64,000 nt of DNA, taken from a virus. The translations under genes and the position numbers were made by a program. Location of the stretch: the IMG/VR virus record IMGVR_UViG_3300042350_003081, positions 1 through 64,000 of that record; one strand, given 5' to 3'. The notes under the pieces are model-generated. The model was not told where the DNA came from. It ran no database searches and worked only from the letters and a program-made list of their open reading frames with translations. Below, piece by piece: positions 52,554 to 60,490 of the stretch; position 1 is the stretch's first letter; every line of letters starts with the position of its first letter.

Positions 52554-54299
52554 TTATGGTGCGGCAACTCCAGATAGTTTTAATTTAAGATCACTTACAA
52601 AATTTACGTCGTCTAACAATTGTTTTGTTAAGTTATTTTGTACCTGATTACCCGTAGCATCAGTTACCTTAACATTAACAGTTACATTATTCTCTGTCTT
52701 GCCCTCAATTTTTATTGGTTCTGAGTAAGCGGTTTTAACCTTTTCAATTAGGTTTTCTTGAACGGAATTTACTTCTGTTGAAAACTTACTACTAAAGTCA
52801 TTAAAAGTTTTTAAAATATTTGTTTCTAAGTTTCCTATTTCGGTTTTTACCATATTATCATCACCAGTTACTTTTCCTTTTATAATTCCCTCAACTGGTT
52901 TTGTTAAGTCTCCCATTGCCGTTCTCATATCTTCGGTTGATCCAAAAATATTATCTGAAGCTTTTGCAATTTCTAATTTACTGTCAGCAACTAAACCATA
53001 AAATTTACTTAGGGTGGGTGTTGTTGCTTTTGCAAATTTTGTGGCAACCTCTCCAGTTGCCAATAAATTTTTAATTTGTGTTGTAACATCTAGTTGATTG
53101 AACGCTAACTCCTCAATTGTTTTTGAAGAATCTTCATTTGCCTTTTTTAAATTTTCAATATCTTCAGGTGTTAATTCTTCTACCTTTTTTTCCGTTGTTA
53201 TTCCGGTTTCTTTATCTCTAACTTGGATTGTAGCAACCCCATCTTTCATTTGTGCCATTGTGGCAATCATTTCTTTAGTTTCGTCATCATCAATACCTAA
53301 AGACGGCATTTTAATTTGTTTAAGTTTCATTTCAAAGTCGGAACTTTTAAGTGCCATTTTTGAAAATTCTGTTGCGGTCAATCCAACAGCTTCTGCAACT
53401 TCTTTCATTCTTCTTTTAGCCCCAGGAAGAATTTCCATCTGCCCCGTTTTTTCATTAAACCGTGTAAATTCTTTACCAAGATTTACAATTTCTTTTTGAA
53501 ATTGTTCAGGATCGTTTTGAGACATATCCATTGCCCTTAAAGGGTCTAATAAACCACTTGATGTTACGCCTAATCGTTGTAGTGCTGCTGACATATCAAT
53601 TGCCCCTTCTGGATTCATAACTTTTTCTGATTGAGCAAATATTTGTTCCATTTTAATTCCAAGTCTTTCTGCTTGTGCCGACATTTTAGCCAACCCTTTA
53701 ACTCCGTTTTCAAAATTAAAGAGATTCATTTTTTCTAAATTGTTCATTACTTTACCTGAAACCTGATTAACTGAAACTCCGGCCGATCTCGCAACCTCAG
53801 TCACAGTTTTCATTTGTTCCCCAACATCATAAACAGAAATTCCAACATCTCTAAAGTTAGTTGTTAACGTACCAACGTCTTGACCAGTAAGTTTTGCCGC
53901 GGCACTTAATTCTACAATGGCCTCTTTACTAACACTGGCCGCCCCTCCAAGACCTTGCATAATTGATATTAAATTTGTAGTTATCTCACTTTCACTATAA
54001 TCTAATTTAGTTAATTCAGGCGCTACATCAGCAATACTAGTTTTAAACTCGTCCATCCTTTCTTTAGATAAACCAAAGGCTTTTTGAACACTGTTTGCAG
54101 ATGTTTCTAACTGCGCGAAAATAGTACTATCTAATGGATTAATTGAATTAAGTAGTCCTTCAAATTGTTCGCCAATTTTTGCGGTGATAGCTCCAATGTT
54201 TAAAGTATATGCGTTTTTATCAAAGTCGGCAGCTGTTCCACTTAATATATCATCCCCTAACGAACTAGTTCCAGTAGTATTACTAAAAAAAAATGCCAT
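52554..54299 (-). CDS. Tail tape measure protein
   Basis: A 581-residue, largely helical protein with ELSAAAKLTGQDVGTLTTNF, then TVTEVARSAGVSVNQV and a later MSAQAERLGIKM segment, the pattern of TP901/gp29-type tape measures. The length is close to T4 gp29 (590 residues), which sets a tail of roughly T4 length, if the same residue-per-length rule applies. It follows the tail chaperone region directly, the usual order. The start MAFFFSNTTGTSS is preceded by AAAAGTATTTATTAATT (core 54313-54321). Confidence 0.8.
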   Translation of the reverse strand: MAFFFSNTTGTSSLGDDILSGTAADFDKNAYTLNIGAITAKIGEQFEGLLNSINPLDSTIFAQLETSANSVQKAFGLSKERMDEFKTSIADVAPELTKLDYSESEITTNLISIMQGLGGAASVSKEAIVELSAAAKLTGQDVGTLTTNFRDVGISVYDVGEQMKTVTEVARSAGVSVNQVSGKVMNNLEKMNLFNFENGVKGLAKMSAQAERLGIKMEQIFAQSEKVMNPEGAIDMSAALQRLGVTSSGLLDPLRAMDMSQNDPEQFQKEIVNLGKEFTRFNEKTGQMEILPGAKRRMKEVAEAVGLTATEFSKMALKSSDFEMKLKQIKMPSLGIDDDETKEMIATMAQMKDGVATIQVRDKETGITTEKKVEELTPEDIENLKKANEDSSKTIEELAFNQLDVTTQIKNLLATGEVATKFAKATTPTLSKFYGLVADSKLEIAKASDNIFGSTEDMRTAMGDLTKPVEGIIKGKVTGDDNMVKTEIGNLETNILKTFNDFSSKFSTEVNSVQENLIEKVKTAYSEPIKIEGKTENNVTVNVKVTDATGNQVQNNLTKQLLDDVNFVSDLKLKLSGVAAP

Positions 54300-54324
54300 A
54301 TATTAGTTTAATTAATAAATACTT

Positions 54325-55231
54325 TTATTGTGTTTTTTTATTATCCTCAACATATTTATTGATCAAATATTTTCTCACATAAGTTGGCATATTAATAAAC
54401 TCAGAATATTGGGTTCTAAAGATTCTTGAAAAATAATAAAATTCGTCAATTATTATTGTTTTATACTGATATGAAAGGCCGAAAAAATTCCACCCCAAAA
54501 GTAATGTCGATCATTACTTTTTCTCCAGACGGGGCGATAATTTCTTTTGATAAGTCTAATCTTGGTTCGTTTTCGGCTATAAATCTTCTAATATATTTAG
54601 AATCGGCAATTGGCATTTGTTGAATAAATGTTGCTATATTTCCCTTGTCTGTATTACCATCAATAGATACAATAATTAAAGATAATTTTGTTGTTATTGA
54701 TGGTGCTGTTCTATCATTAGGATATGATTTTAAAATTGTTTCTATTTTAATTTTATCAGAGATATTTAAAATCTTTAATTTAACTTGTTTTTTAGAAACA
54801 GGAAGAGTTGTGTCAAACAAACCTTCCTCATTTGGAATATTTTTTGGTTTTTTAATATTTAATTCGTCCAACAAAATTGTTGATGTAAATTTTTTATCTG
54901 TATTCGGATCATTTACGGTTATTGGATATTCGGGACCAAAAGACGTGTTTCTTAAAAATAAAAGTATTGCTTCAACGTCTCCGTCAACTAATTCTTCAGG
55001 TCTTAAATCTTTTTCATAAATTTTATTCCTAAGCAAAGGAAGAACTATACTTTCTTGAATACTTTTTTTATAGTCAGCTTCGGCAATTATGTTTTCATCA
55101 AACGCAGTTAAATAACCAACTTTAATGGTTTTCTTTTTAGATTTATAAAAGATCCCTCCAGAAGGTAGGGTTATAACATCGTGTGGTAAATTGAAATCGG
55201 CTTGTCCTGCCGTGTAAGCATTTTGTTCCAT
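54325..55231 (-). CDS. Predicted frameshift fusion of tail assembly chaperone (gpG/gpGT-like arrangement)
   Basis: The gp26-like frame stops at 54461, but a second frame, offset by +1, runs open through that region to a TAA at 54325 with no suitable ATG of its own. It encodes about 51 residues: GLSYQYKTIIIDEFYYFSR and later INMPTYVRKYLINKY. Upstream overlap has a six-T run followed by the rare codon CGG (GAA TTT TTT CGG, T run at 54482-54487). A +1 slip at TTT-C, or a -2 slip, would fuse the frames to give a product of about 301 residues. Gene order tube, chaperone with frameshift, tape measure is the standard arrangement for this mechanism. The frameshift itself is predicted, not shown. Confidence 0.6.
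54461..55231 (-). CDS. T4 gp26-like baseplate/tail assembly protein, 256 aa
   Basis: It has the opening pattern of the T4 baseplate protein family PF12322: DVITLPSGGIFYKSKKKTIK, then VGYLTAFDEN, a leucine-rich helix, RPEELVDGDVEAILLFLRNT and FGPEYPI, and a C-terminal ITFGVEFFRPF. It is 256 residues against 208 for T4 gp26. It lies between the tube and tape measure genes, the place where tail assembly chaperones are usually encoded. It ends in frame 0 at 54461, while an overlapping +1 frame continues (see the fusion entry). Confidence 0.75.
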   Translation of the reverse strand: MEQNAYTAGQADFNLPHDVITLPSGGIFYKSKKKTIKVGYLTAFDENIIAEADYKKSIQESIVLPLLRNKIYEKDLRPEELVDGDVEAILLFLRNTSFGPEYPITVNDPNTDKKFTSTILLDELNIKKPKNIPNEEGLFDTTLPVSKKQVKLKILNISDKIKIETILKSYPNDRTAPSITTKLSLIIVSIDGNTDKGNIATFIQQMPIADSKYIRRFIAENEPRLDLSKEIIAPSGEKVMIDITFGVEFFRPFISV

Positions 55232-55300
55232 ATTTTTTTTAATTTAAACATAATTAACATATGTTTTTTTGTAAAGATTAAAACAATTACATAACGTTTA

Positions 55301-55338
55301 CAAAAAAAAATTCCCATACATAAAAACATATAGGAATT
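55301..55338 (-). terminator. Intrinsic terminator after the tail tube gene
   Basis: Minus strand: AATTCCTATA pairs with TATGGGAATT (one G-T wobble), followed by a nine-T run. It comes just after the tube gene stop and before the leader of the gp26-like gene, allowing tube protein to be made in excess. Confidence 0.65.
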
Positions 55339-55360
55339 AATAATATTGTTTATTAAAAAA

Positions 55361-55849
55361 TTAATATACTAATATACAACGATCCATTCTCATAGAACTC
55401 GTTACTTTAGCTAAACCATCACTAGTGTATGTTAAAGCTCCACCATCATATTTTGTTAAAAAAGCTCCCTCTAAAATCCATTTTTCAACAACAACTCCGG
55501 TTGGGTCTAACATTTCAAGGTCAACATTTTTTTTGTAACCAGCCGCATATCCCATTCGTCCTGTTACAGATTCAGCACATAAACGAATCCACTCCATTAA
55601 TGCCTGTGATGCTGATGGACCAATAGGGTCTCTAAAAGTTACCGCTAATTCACCCCAAGTAAATCTACCAGCAACGTATGTTTCCGTATTTAGGAAAGGA
55701 ATTGGCGTTGCTGCAATAGTAAGAGAAGGTCTTGCCGTGGACTCTACATACCACTCATTTATACCAAGTGACGAAGGAAATCTTAAGATCCATCGGTTTT
55801 CCCTTTTTGGTTCGTAGGGTATCGGCATTTTCATTAGTAAATCAGCCAT
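55361..55849 (-). CDS. Tail tube protein, gp19-like
   Basis: A 162-residue protein with the T4 gp19 layout: PYEPKRENRWILRFPSSLGI, WYVESTARPSL, a small beta-hairpin (TYVAGRFTWGELAVTFRDPI), then ALMEWIRLCAE and a final set of strands with LEGAFLTKYDGGALTYT. It is the same length as T4 gp19 (163) and forms hexamer rings of the inner tube. It has its own leader element (TGTATTTATAATAAAA, core 55884-55891) and terminator. Confidence 0.9.
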   Translation of the reverse strand: MADLLMKMPIPYEPKRENRWILRFPSSLGINEWYVESTARPSLTIAATPIPFLNTETYVAGRFTWGELAVTFRDPIGPSASQALMEWIRLCAESVTGRMGYAAGYKKNVDLEMLDPTGVVVEKWILEGAFLTKYDGGALTYTSDGLAKVTSSMRMDRCILVY

Positions 55850-55966
55850 AATTTGTTTTTTTATTTTTTTGTTTATTTTTTATTATAAATACATGTAATA
55901 ATTTTTTTTTCTATTTACTTCCACTTTTTTTTAAAATATCTTATTACTAGATCCAGTTATTAATTA
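55850..55966 (-). promoter_or_regulatory. Leader and promoter-like region of the tube gene
   Basis: An AT-rich gap of 117 bases. The minus strand has TATTTATA at 55891-55884, 34 bases before the tube ATG, and long A runs between. No Shine-Dalgarno. The remainder, towards the HAD-type stop, shows nothing else I can identify. Confidence 0.4.
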
Positions 55967-56797
55967 TTATTCATATTCTTCTTTTCCTTTTTTAGATGTA
56001 GCATAAATCTTTAATTCATCTTTATTTGGAAAATTTTTTCTCATTGTATTCACATTTCTTATGTCGTCATCTGAAAAACCAATAAAAGGGTTAAAATAAT
56101 TACTTATTTTATTCTTTATAAAAGCTTTCTCTTGTAGTTGTTGGGACATTTGTTTAACATATGTCATAAATTCTTTCATATATTTAACTTTTAATTCTTC
56201 TGGATTCGCAGCTGATCCCTCACCAAAAGTTACAGGATAATATTTACACATATCCAAATAAGACTTTATTAGTTCATCATTGGATAAATCATCCTCATCT
56301 GATAATTCTCTATATTTTTTAAGATTTTTAACTAACTCACTTGAAGATAATCCGTTTTTGTTTTGTTTTATTAAATTATAAATGGAATTTCTGATCACAG
56401 ATGGGGTATGTCCCCTTGCTGTGACGATTGCAAAAATTGACCCGTTATTAACCGCCTCAACAAAATCAGACCAAGCAGGACCTGTTTCAGCCGTCATAGA
56501 ATCTTTCATAAATAACTTATCACCAGGAACTCTGAAGTTCTTAAAAGAATTGTCATAAAAGTCAACTATAGTATGTCCTTCATATTTAAAAGGTTTTTCA
56601 CCAATCTTAGTTCTATATTCTGCAAAATCTTCGGTAGACATACCAACAGAATTTCCCTTATCATCCTTTAAATATATTTTGGTTGGCATATACATTAGAT
56701 TGTCATCCCAGTCAAAAGCATAATACTTCATAGTAGGGGTCATCTGATCGTGAATAATCTCACTAATGATTTCTCTTACCGTATTTTTATAATTCAT
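55967..56797 (-). CDS. HAD-superfamily phosphatase-like protein, 276 aa
   Basis: I use the inner ATG at 56797 (MNYKNTVREIISEIIHD); the longer start lies in the CTATTTATTATTATG element. YYAFDWDDNLMYMPT carries the DxD of HAD motif I, AIVTARGHTP is motif II (Thr), a Lys-containing AFIKNKIS could supply motif III and GFSDDDIRNV matches motif IV acidic residues. HAD enzymes transfer phosphate through an Asp intermediate. Its substrate is unknown. Location between sheath and tube genes is odd for an enzyme. It may be an assembly factor that kept the fold. Confidence 0.7.
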   Translation of the reverse strand: MNYKNTVREIISEIIHDQMTPTMKYYAFDWDDNLMYMPTKIYLKDDKGNSVGMSTEDFAEYRTKIGEKPFKYEGHTIVDFYDNSFKNFRVPGDKLFMKDSMTAETGPAWSDFVEAVNNGSIFAIVTARGHTPSVIRNSIYNLIKQNKNGLSSSELVKNLKKYRELSDEDDLSNDELIKSYLDMCKYYPVTFGEGSAANPEELKVKYMKEFMTYVKQMSQQLQEKAFIKNKISNYFNPFIGFSDDDIRNVNTMRKNFPNKDELKIYATSKKGKEEYE

Positions 56798-56822
56798 AAT
56801 AATAAATAGTTTGTTTAACAAA

Positions 56823-56847
56823 AAAGGGGAACTTTCGATACCCCTTT
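56823..56847 (-). terminator. Intrinsic terminator after the sheath gene
   Basis: AAAGGGG (56823-56829) pairs with CCCCTTT (56841-56847); on the minus strand it follows the sheath stop (56874) and is followed by six T, counting those that close the stem. It separates the sheath transcript from the HAD gene leader. Confidence 0.7.
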
Positions 56848-56873
56848 CTTTTGTGTTTGTATTTTAAACCGAT

Positions 56874-59800
56874 TTATATATTCTCAAACGATGCTCCAGT
56901 TGGAGTAATGTAGAAGGTTATATCTATAAATTCTAAAGCTCTAGTTGGCTTAATGTAAATCTTACCGGTCATTTGGTTTCTATCTAAATCTTCAGGATCA
57001 CTAGAAACTGTTACTCTAAAGTCATAAAGACCTCTGTCTCTTCTAATCGCATCTAAGATTGGATTCACCGCATTTAAGAAGTCTTGTCTTACTTGTGCAT
57101 CGTTCTGTTCAAACAATAACCTCACGGATACCGCTGAAATCAATTTACGTGCTTGTAATAACAATCTTCTAACGTTGATTCTATCAAGAGCAGACTCTCT
57201 AACTTGTAGAGTTTTATTACCCCAAATTACAGTTCCTACATCTGAGAAGGTTGCAATTGGATTAAGTCTTCCGTTATAAAGAATGTCTCTATCTTCTTGA
57301 GTTAATTTCTTACGAGCCTTTATACAATTTACTATACCACGAGTGTAACCTGCCGCTGCGAACCAAGGGAATGCAATGTTGTCAGTTAATGCCAAGTTTT
57401 TTGTAACTTCAGCTGTTGGTGGAATATAAATTTGTGTGTTGTTTACACTGTCTCTTGTCAATACCCACGGATAGTAAGTTGCGGTATAGTTAGAGTCAAT
57501 TCCTGTGTTATCTAAGTTATCTACCGCCTCAGTTGGATAAATTAATCCATCCCCACCAGTAGTTGTTGGTAAGTAAAGATCGTAGTCAGGGGTTGTTGTA
57601 ATATACAAAGAGTCAGCTCTATTGAATTCAATCATCTGAACCGCATCTTCAACCAAATTACTGTTATTAACATAATCAATACCAGGTGTTACAAATACAT
57701 TAATATTAGTTGATTCTGGATTAGCAAATGTTTGTTGACCCAACAAGTATGCGTAGTAGTCGGTATTTGCAAAATTTTGAGTTCCATCTCCAAGAGAAAT
57801 TTCTTTAAATGCTCCCCAACCTTTAGCTGTAGGATAACGTGATGAAGGACAAGCCCCATTCAAATATCCGGTTCTACCAATTTGGAATCTATCTTCGTTT
57901 GTTCTCCATTCTCTATATATATCCCATCCGTCAAATCCTCCTTGAACTAAGAATGTAAATTTACGAGCGAACAGTCTATAATATGCGTTTGTTGGTAATT
58001 CAGGGTCTGTTATAAATGGTGAGTTACCACAAATAAATCTTTGTCCACCACTTGTTGAAAACTCGGGTCCTATTGTTAATCCACTTGCATTTACATCCAT
58101 GTGGAAACCAGCTGATCTGTAATTAAAAGGTAGACCCTCAATATCACAAGAGTTAATAGGGTTTCTTTTACCAACATATTCAAAGAATGCAGGATCCCAA
58201 CCATAAGAATTAGACATACCTAAGTAAGTTCTTCTAACGTTATCACCTGAACTAACCAAAGCATCGTCGTTTCCTGAAGATAAACCAAATGGAGGATTAT
58301 AAATAACTTCACCAGGGAAATCATACTTACCTTTAATTATCGGGAATGGTGACTGTGCTCCTGCGTAGTTTCTAAAATTAAAACCGTTAAATCCACAAGG
58401 AAGAGCGTCAATTGGAGCATCTTCAGACATTTCAACCATAACATATTTTGAATTTAATACGTATTCACCATCTAAAGTTCCAACTTTGTTTGCAATATAA
58501 TTATTTTGTCCTGGATCCATTGCACAGTTTGTGAATTTTTCTAAAACAACAGGATTTGCATCTGTATCAAAATAATCACGAATTAATATATCAAACGTTA
58601 AATTATTAAATGTTTGATTAATTATTGAAATTTTAATTAAGGTGTTGGCCCCGTCACCATCAGAAATTGTATAGAATCTAAATAAATCATAAACTTTATT
58701 ACCTCTAAGTTCAGACACAACAAATGGAGAGTATGGTGTTTGCCATTTATCTAAATACCATCCTATTGAATTTGGATCACTACTTTGTGCGGAATCAAGA
58801 GCAATTAGGTTTGGATTAAGACCTTTAATGTAACCTTTCCTCCAAGCAAAGTTTAGCCAAGATTGGAAATTTTCTTCTGCAAACACAGGAACCTCAATTC
58901 TTGGTTTTTGAAAGTTAGTTACACCAAATACTTTACTCCAATACTCAGGGTCGTTTTGACTAAATGAAGTTTCAAAGAAATATTTGACACCAAACTTATC
59001 AGTAACGTTTACACCAAAAGTGGTATAAGGATTTTTAAGAACTGAAGAATATTGACCAGTCATATTTAAAGAAACCTCTGATGTTCCTGTAACAGAATAA
59101 GACGGGTTATTTCCGGTTGAGTATGTTGCAACACCTCTTGACCTTAAAGACCCAACAACTACGTTATCATACTCCGTAAACGATGTTCCTGTATAGAAAT
59201 ACATTTTTAATACTAGAGTTCCTTGATAACAATTTAACGGTAAAGTTGTTGTCGTTGTAGTTGGTGTTATAGGAATTGGTGTTGTACAAGGGTTTGGTGT
59301 TGGTGTTGGAGAAGGAGTTAACGTTGTTGTAGTCGTAACTGGATTCATAGTTAAGTCCGTAACATAAGTGAAAAATGAATATCCACTATAATTTGTATTA
59401 CCAGTAGTATTAAATAATGCATAATACCAAGGATCATTTAAAGCTGATTCTAAATCAGTATCATCAAGTGAAACTGAAGGAACTCCAAATACGTTTGTAG
59501 ATGCTGACCACCCTGCGTTTGTTAAAGTGTTGTAATCATCAGTATCTATAGATCCAAAATATGAAATGTATTTATCTTCTGCGGTAAATGGGTTTGAATT
59601 TGTGATAACATCAAAAATCAAACTTCTAATGTCATCATTTAATGTGGAAGTGCCTCCATCAAATTGTTCGTATTGACTATAAAGAATATCTTGAATTTCT
59701 TGAGGGAATTGTGATAGATATGAAATTGTTGACACATCATTATTACAACCACTAAATGCTACGAAATAACTTTCTTGGTAAGGAAGAGCACATATTGTTT

Positions 59801-60206
59801 CACAAGTATATACATCAGTAACTGAACTTAAGCACCAAATACCAACAGTTGATGGATCAACATTTGCAACAGTTGCGATAGACCAAGACGGACCCGCATC
59901 ATATCCTGACAAACCTAATATTCTTGTTACAAATAGTTGGTTTGATTGTTGTAAATATGCTTTGGCGATATAAGATGCCTCATATTTAGGGATTTGTGTG
60001 TTTATAAATTTTTCTGGTGATGTTCCACCGAATACCGTTTGGAATTCGTTAAAACTTGTGATAAAAATTGGTTCGAATGCTGGACCAATTAACGTTTCTC
60101 CCACGATACCCAAAGTTGTTACTCCGACACTTTGTGCCACAAAACTTAAATCAACTTCTGAGGTATAAACACCTGGTGAAACAAAAACTTTACTATTAGT
60201 TGCCAT
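56874..60206 (-). CDS. Contractile tail sheath protein (gp18-like) with large insertion
   Basis: A 1110-residue protein against 659 in T4. The N-terminal region (PGVYTSEVDLSFVAQSVGVT) and the C-terminal part are typical sheath: GTVIWGNKTLQ, then RINVRRLLLQARKLI, FLNAVNPILDAIRRDRGLYD and ITFYITPTGA. The middle (about 120-560) is an expanded insert, including a mucin-like stretch of Thr and Pro at about 287-327 ([10 protein letters not shown] and TTTTTT). The insert should lie on the outer face of the sheath. Start MATNSKVFVSPGVY is preceded by AAAGTATTTATA (60237-60248). Confidence 0.9.
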   Translation of the reverse strand: MATNSKVFVSPGVYTSEVDLSFVAQSVGVTTLGIVGETLIGPAFEPIFITSFNEFQTVFGGTSPEKFINTQIPKYEASYIAKAYLQQSNQLFVTRILGLSGYDAGPSWSIATVANVDPSTVGIWCLSSVTDVYTCETICALPYQESYFVAFSGCNNDVSTISYLSQFPQEIQDILYSQYEQFDGGTSTLNDDIRSLIFDVITNSNPFTAEDKYISYFGSIDTDDYNTLTNAGWSASTNVFGVPSVSLDDTDLESALNDPWYYALFNTTGNTNYSGYSFFTYVTDLTMNPVTTTTTLTPSPTPTPNPCTTPIPITPTTTTTTLPLNCYQGTLVLKMYFYTGTSFTEYDNVVVGSLRSRGVATYSTGNNPSYSVTGTSEVSLNMTGQYSSVLKNPYTTFGVNVTDKFGVKYFFETSFSQNDPEYWSKVFGVTNFQKPRIEVPVFAEENFQSWLNFAWRKGYIKGLNPNLIALDSAQSSDPNSIGWYLDKWQTPYSPFVVSELRGNKVYDLFRFYTISDGDGANTLIKISIINQTFNNLTFDILIRDYFDTDANPVVLEKFTNCAMDPGQNNYIANKVGTLDGEYVLNSKYVMVEMSEDAPIDALPCGFNGFNFRNYAGAQSPFPIIKGKYDFPGEVIYNPPFGLSSGNDDALVSSGDNVRRTYLGMSNSYGWDPAFFEYVGKRNPINSCDIEGLPFNYRSAGFHMDVNASGLTIGPEFSTSGGQRFICGNSPFITDPELPTNAYYRLFARKFTFLVQGGFDGWDIYREWRTNEDRFQIGRTGYLNGACPSSRYPTAKGWGAFKEISLGDGTQNFANTDYYAYLLGQQTFANPESTNINVFVTPGIDYVNNSNLVEDAVQMIEFNRADSLYITTTPDYDLYLPTTTGGDGLIYPTEAVDNLDNTGIDSNYTATYYPWVLTRDSVNNTQIYIPPTAEVTKNLALTDNIAFPWFAAAGYTRGIVNCIKARKKLTQEDRDILYNGRLNPIATFSDVGTVIWGNKTLQVRESALDRINVRRLLLQARKLISAVSVRLLFEQNDAQVRQDFLNAVNPILDAIRRDRGLYDFRVTVSSDPEDLDRNQMTGKIYIKPTRALEFIDITFYITPTGASFENI

Positions 60207-60236
60207 GTTAAATATTTTTTTTTAGTTATTTATTTC

Positions 60237-60288
60237 TATAAATACTTTGTAAAATACTAAAAACTTTACATTACTAAAAGTATTTATA
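60237..60288. promoter_or_regulatory. Divergent inverted repeat of the AAAGTATTTATA element
   Basis: TATAAATACTTT (60237-60248) and AAAGTATTTATA (60277-60288) form a perfect 12-base inverted repeat with a 28-base spacer, between the divergent sheath and ribbon-helix-helix genes. Each arm reads AAAGTATTTATA toward its gene (30 and 37 bases before the ATGs). This strongly suggests a pair of divergent promoters of the same class or a symmetric operator. Confidence 0.55.
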
Positions 60289-60325
60289 TTTTGGTAAGAT
60301 TTTATTCTGCCTTTTTTCTGCCTCT

Positions 60326-60490
60326 ATGACTAATGATAACAAGAAGATAAAAAACCTCAAGATTGACTCCGAAGTTCACGAAGTCCTAAAAAAATATTGC
60401 GATAAACGAGGACTTAAAATATATAAATTTTTGGAGTCATTAATCATTGAAAAATGTAAGGATAAAAAAGATATATATGGTGAAAATTAA
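60326..60490 (+). CDS. Small ribbon-helix-helix-like protein, 54 aa
   Basis: A short ORF (MTNDNKKIKNLKIDSEVHEV and later LKIYKFLESLIIEKC) with a beta strand, a helix (DSEVHEVLKKYCDKR), a turn, and a second helix (YKFLESLIIEKCK), the pattern of MetJ/Arc/CopG proteins. Such proteins dimerise and insert the strand into the DNA major groove. It lies divergent from the sheath gene, next to a perfect inverted repeat, and its end overlaps the convergent gp15-like stop by four bases. It may regulate late genes or its own promoter; this is inference. Confidence 0.6.
   Translation: MTNDNKKIKNLKIDSEVHEVLKKYCDKRGLKIYKFLESLIIEKCKDKKDIYGEN

Noticed and set aside
53098-53499. 133-codon plus-strand ORF opposite the tape measure
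   Set aside because: Antisense to a well-supported gene, Ser-rich and with no recognisable pattern.
60237-60244. Canonical T4 late promoter TATAAATA
   Set aside because: The exact sequence reads on the strand opposite to transcription of the sheath gene. The coding-strand form is TATTTATA, so it was kept as a different, phage-specific element.
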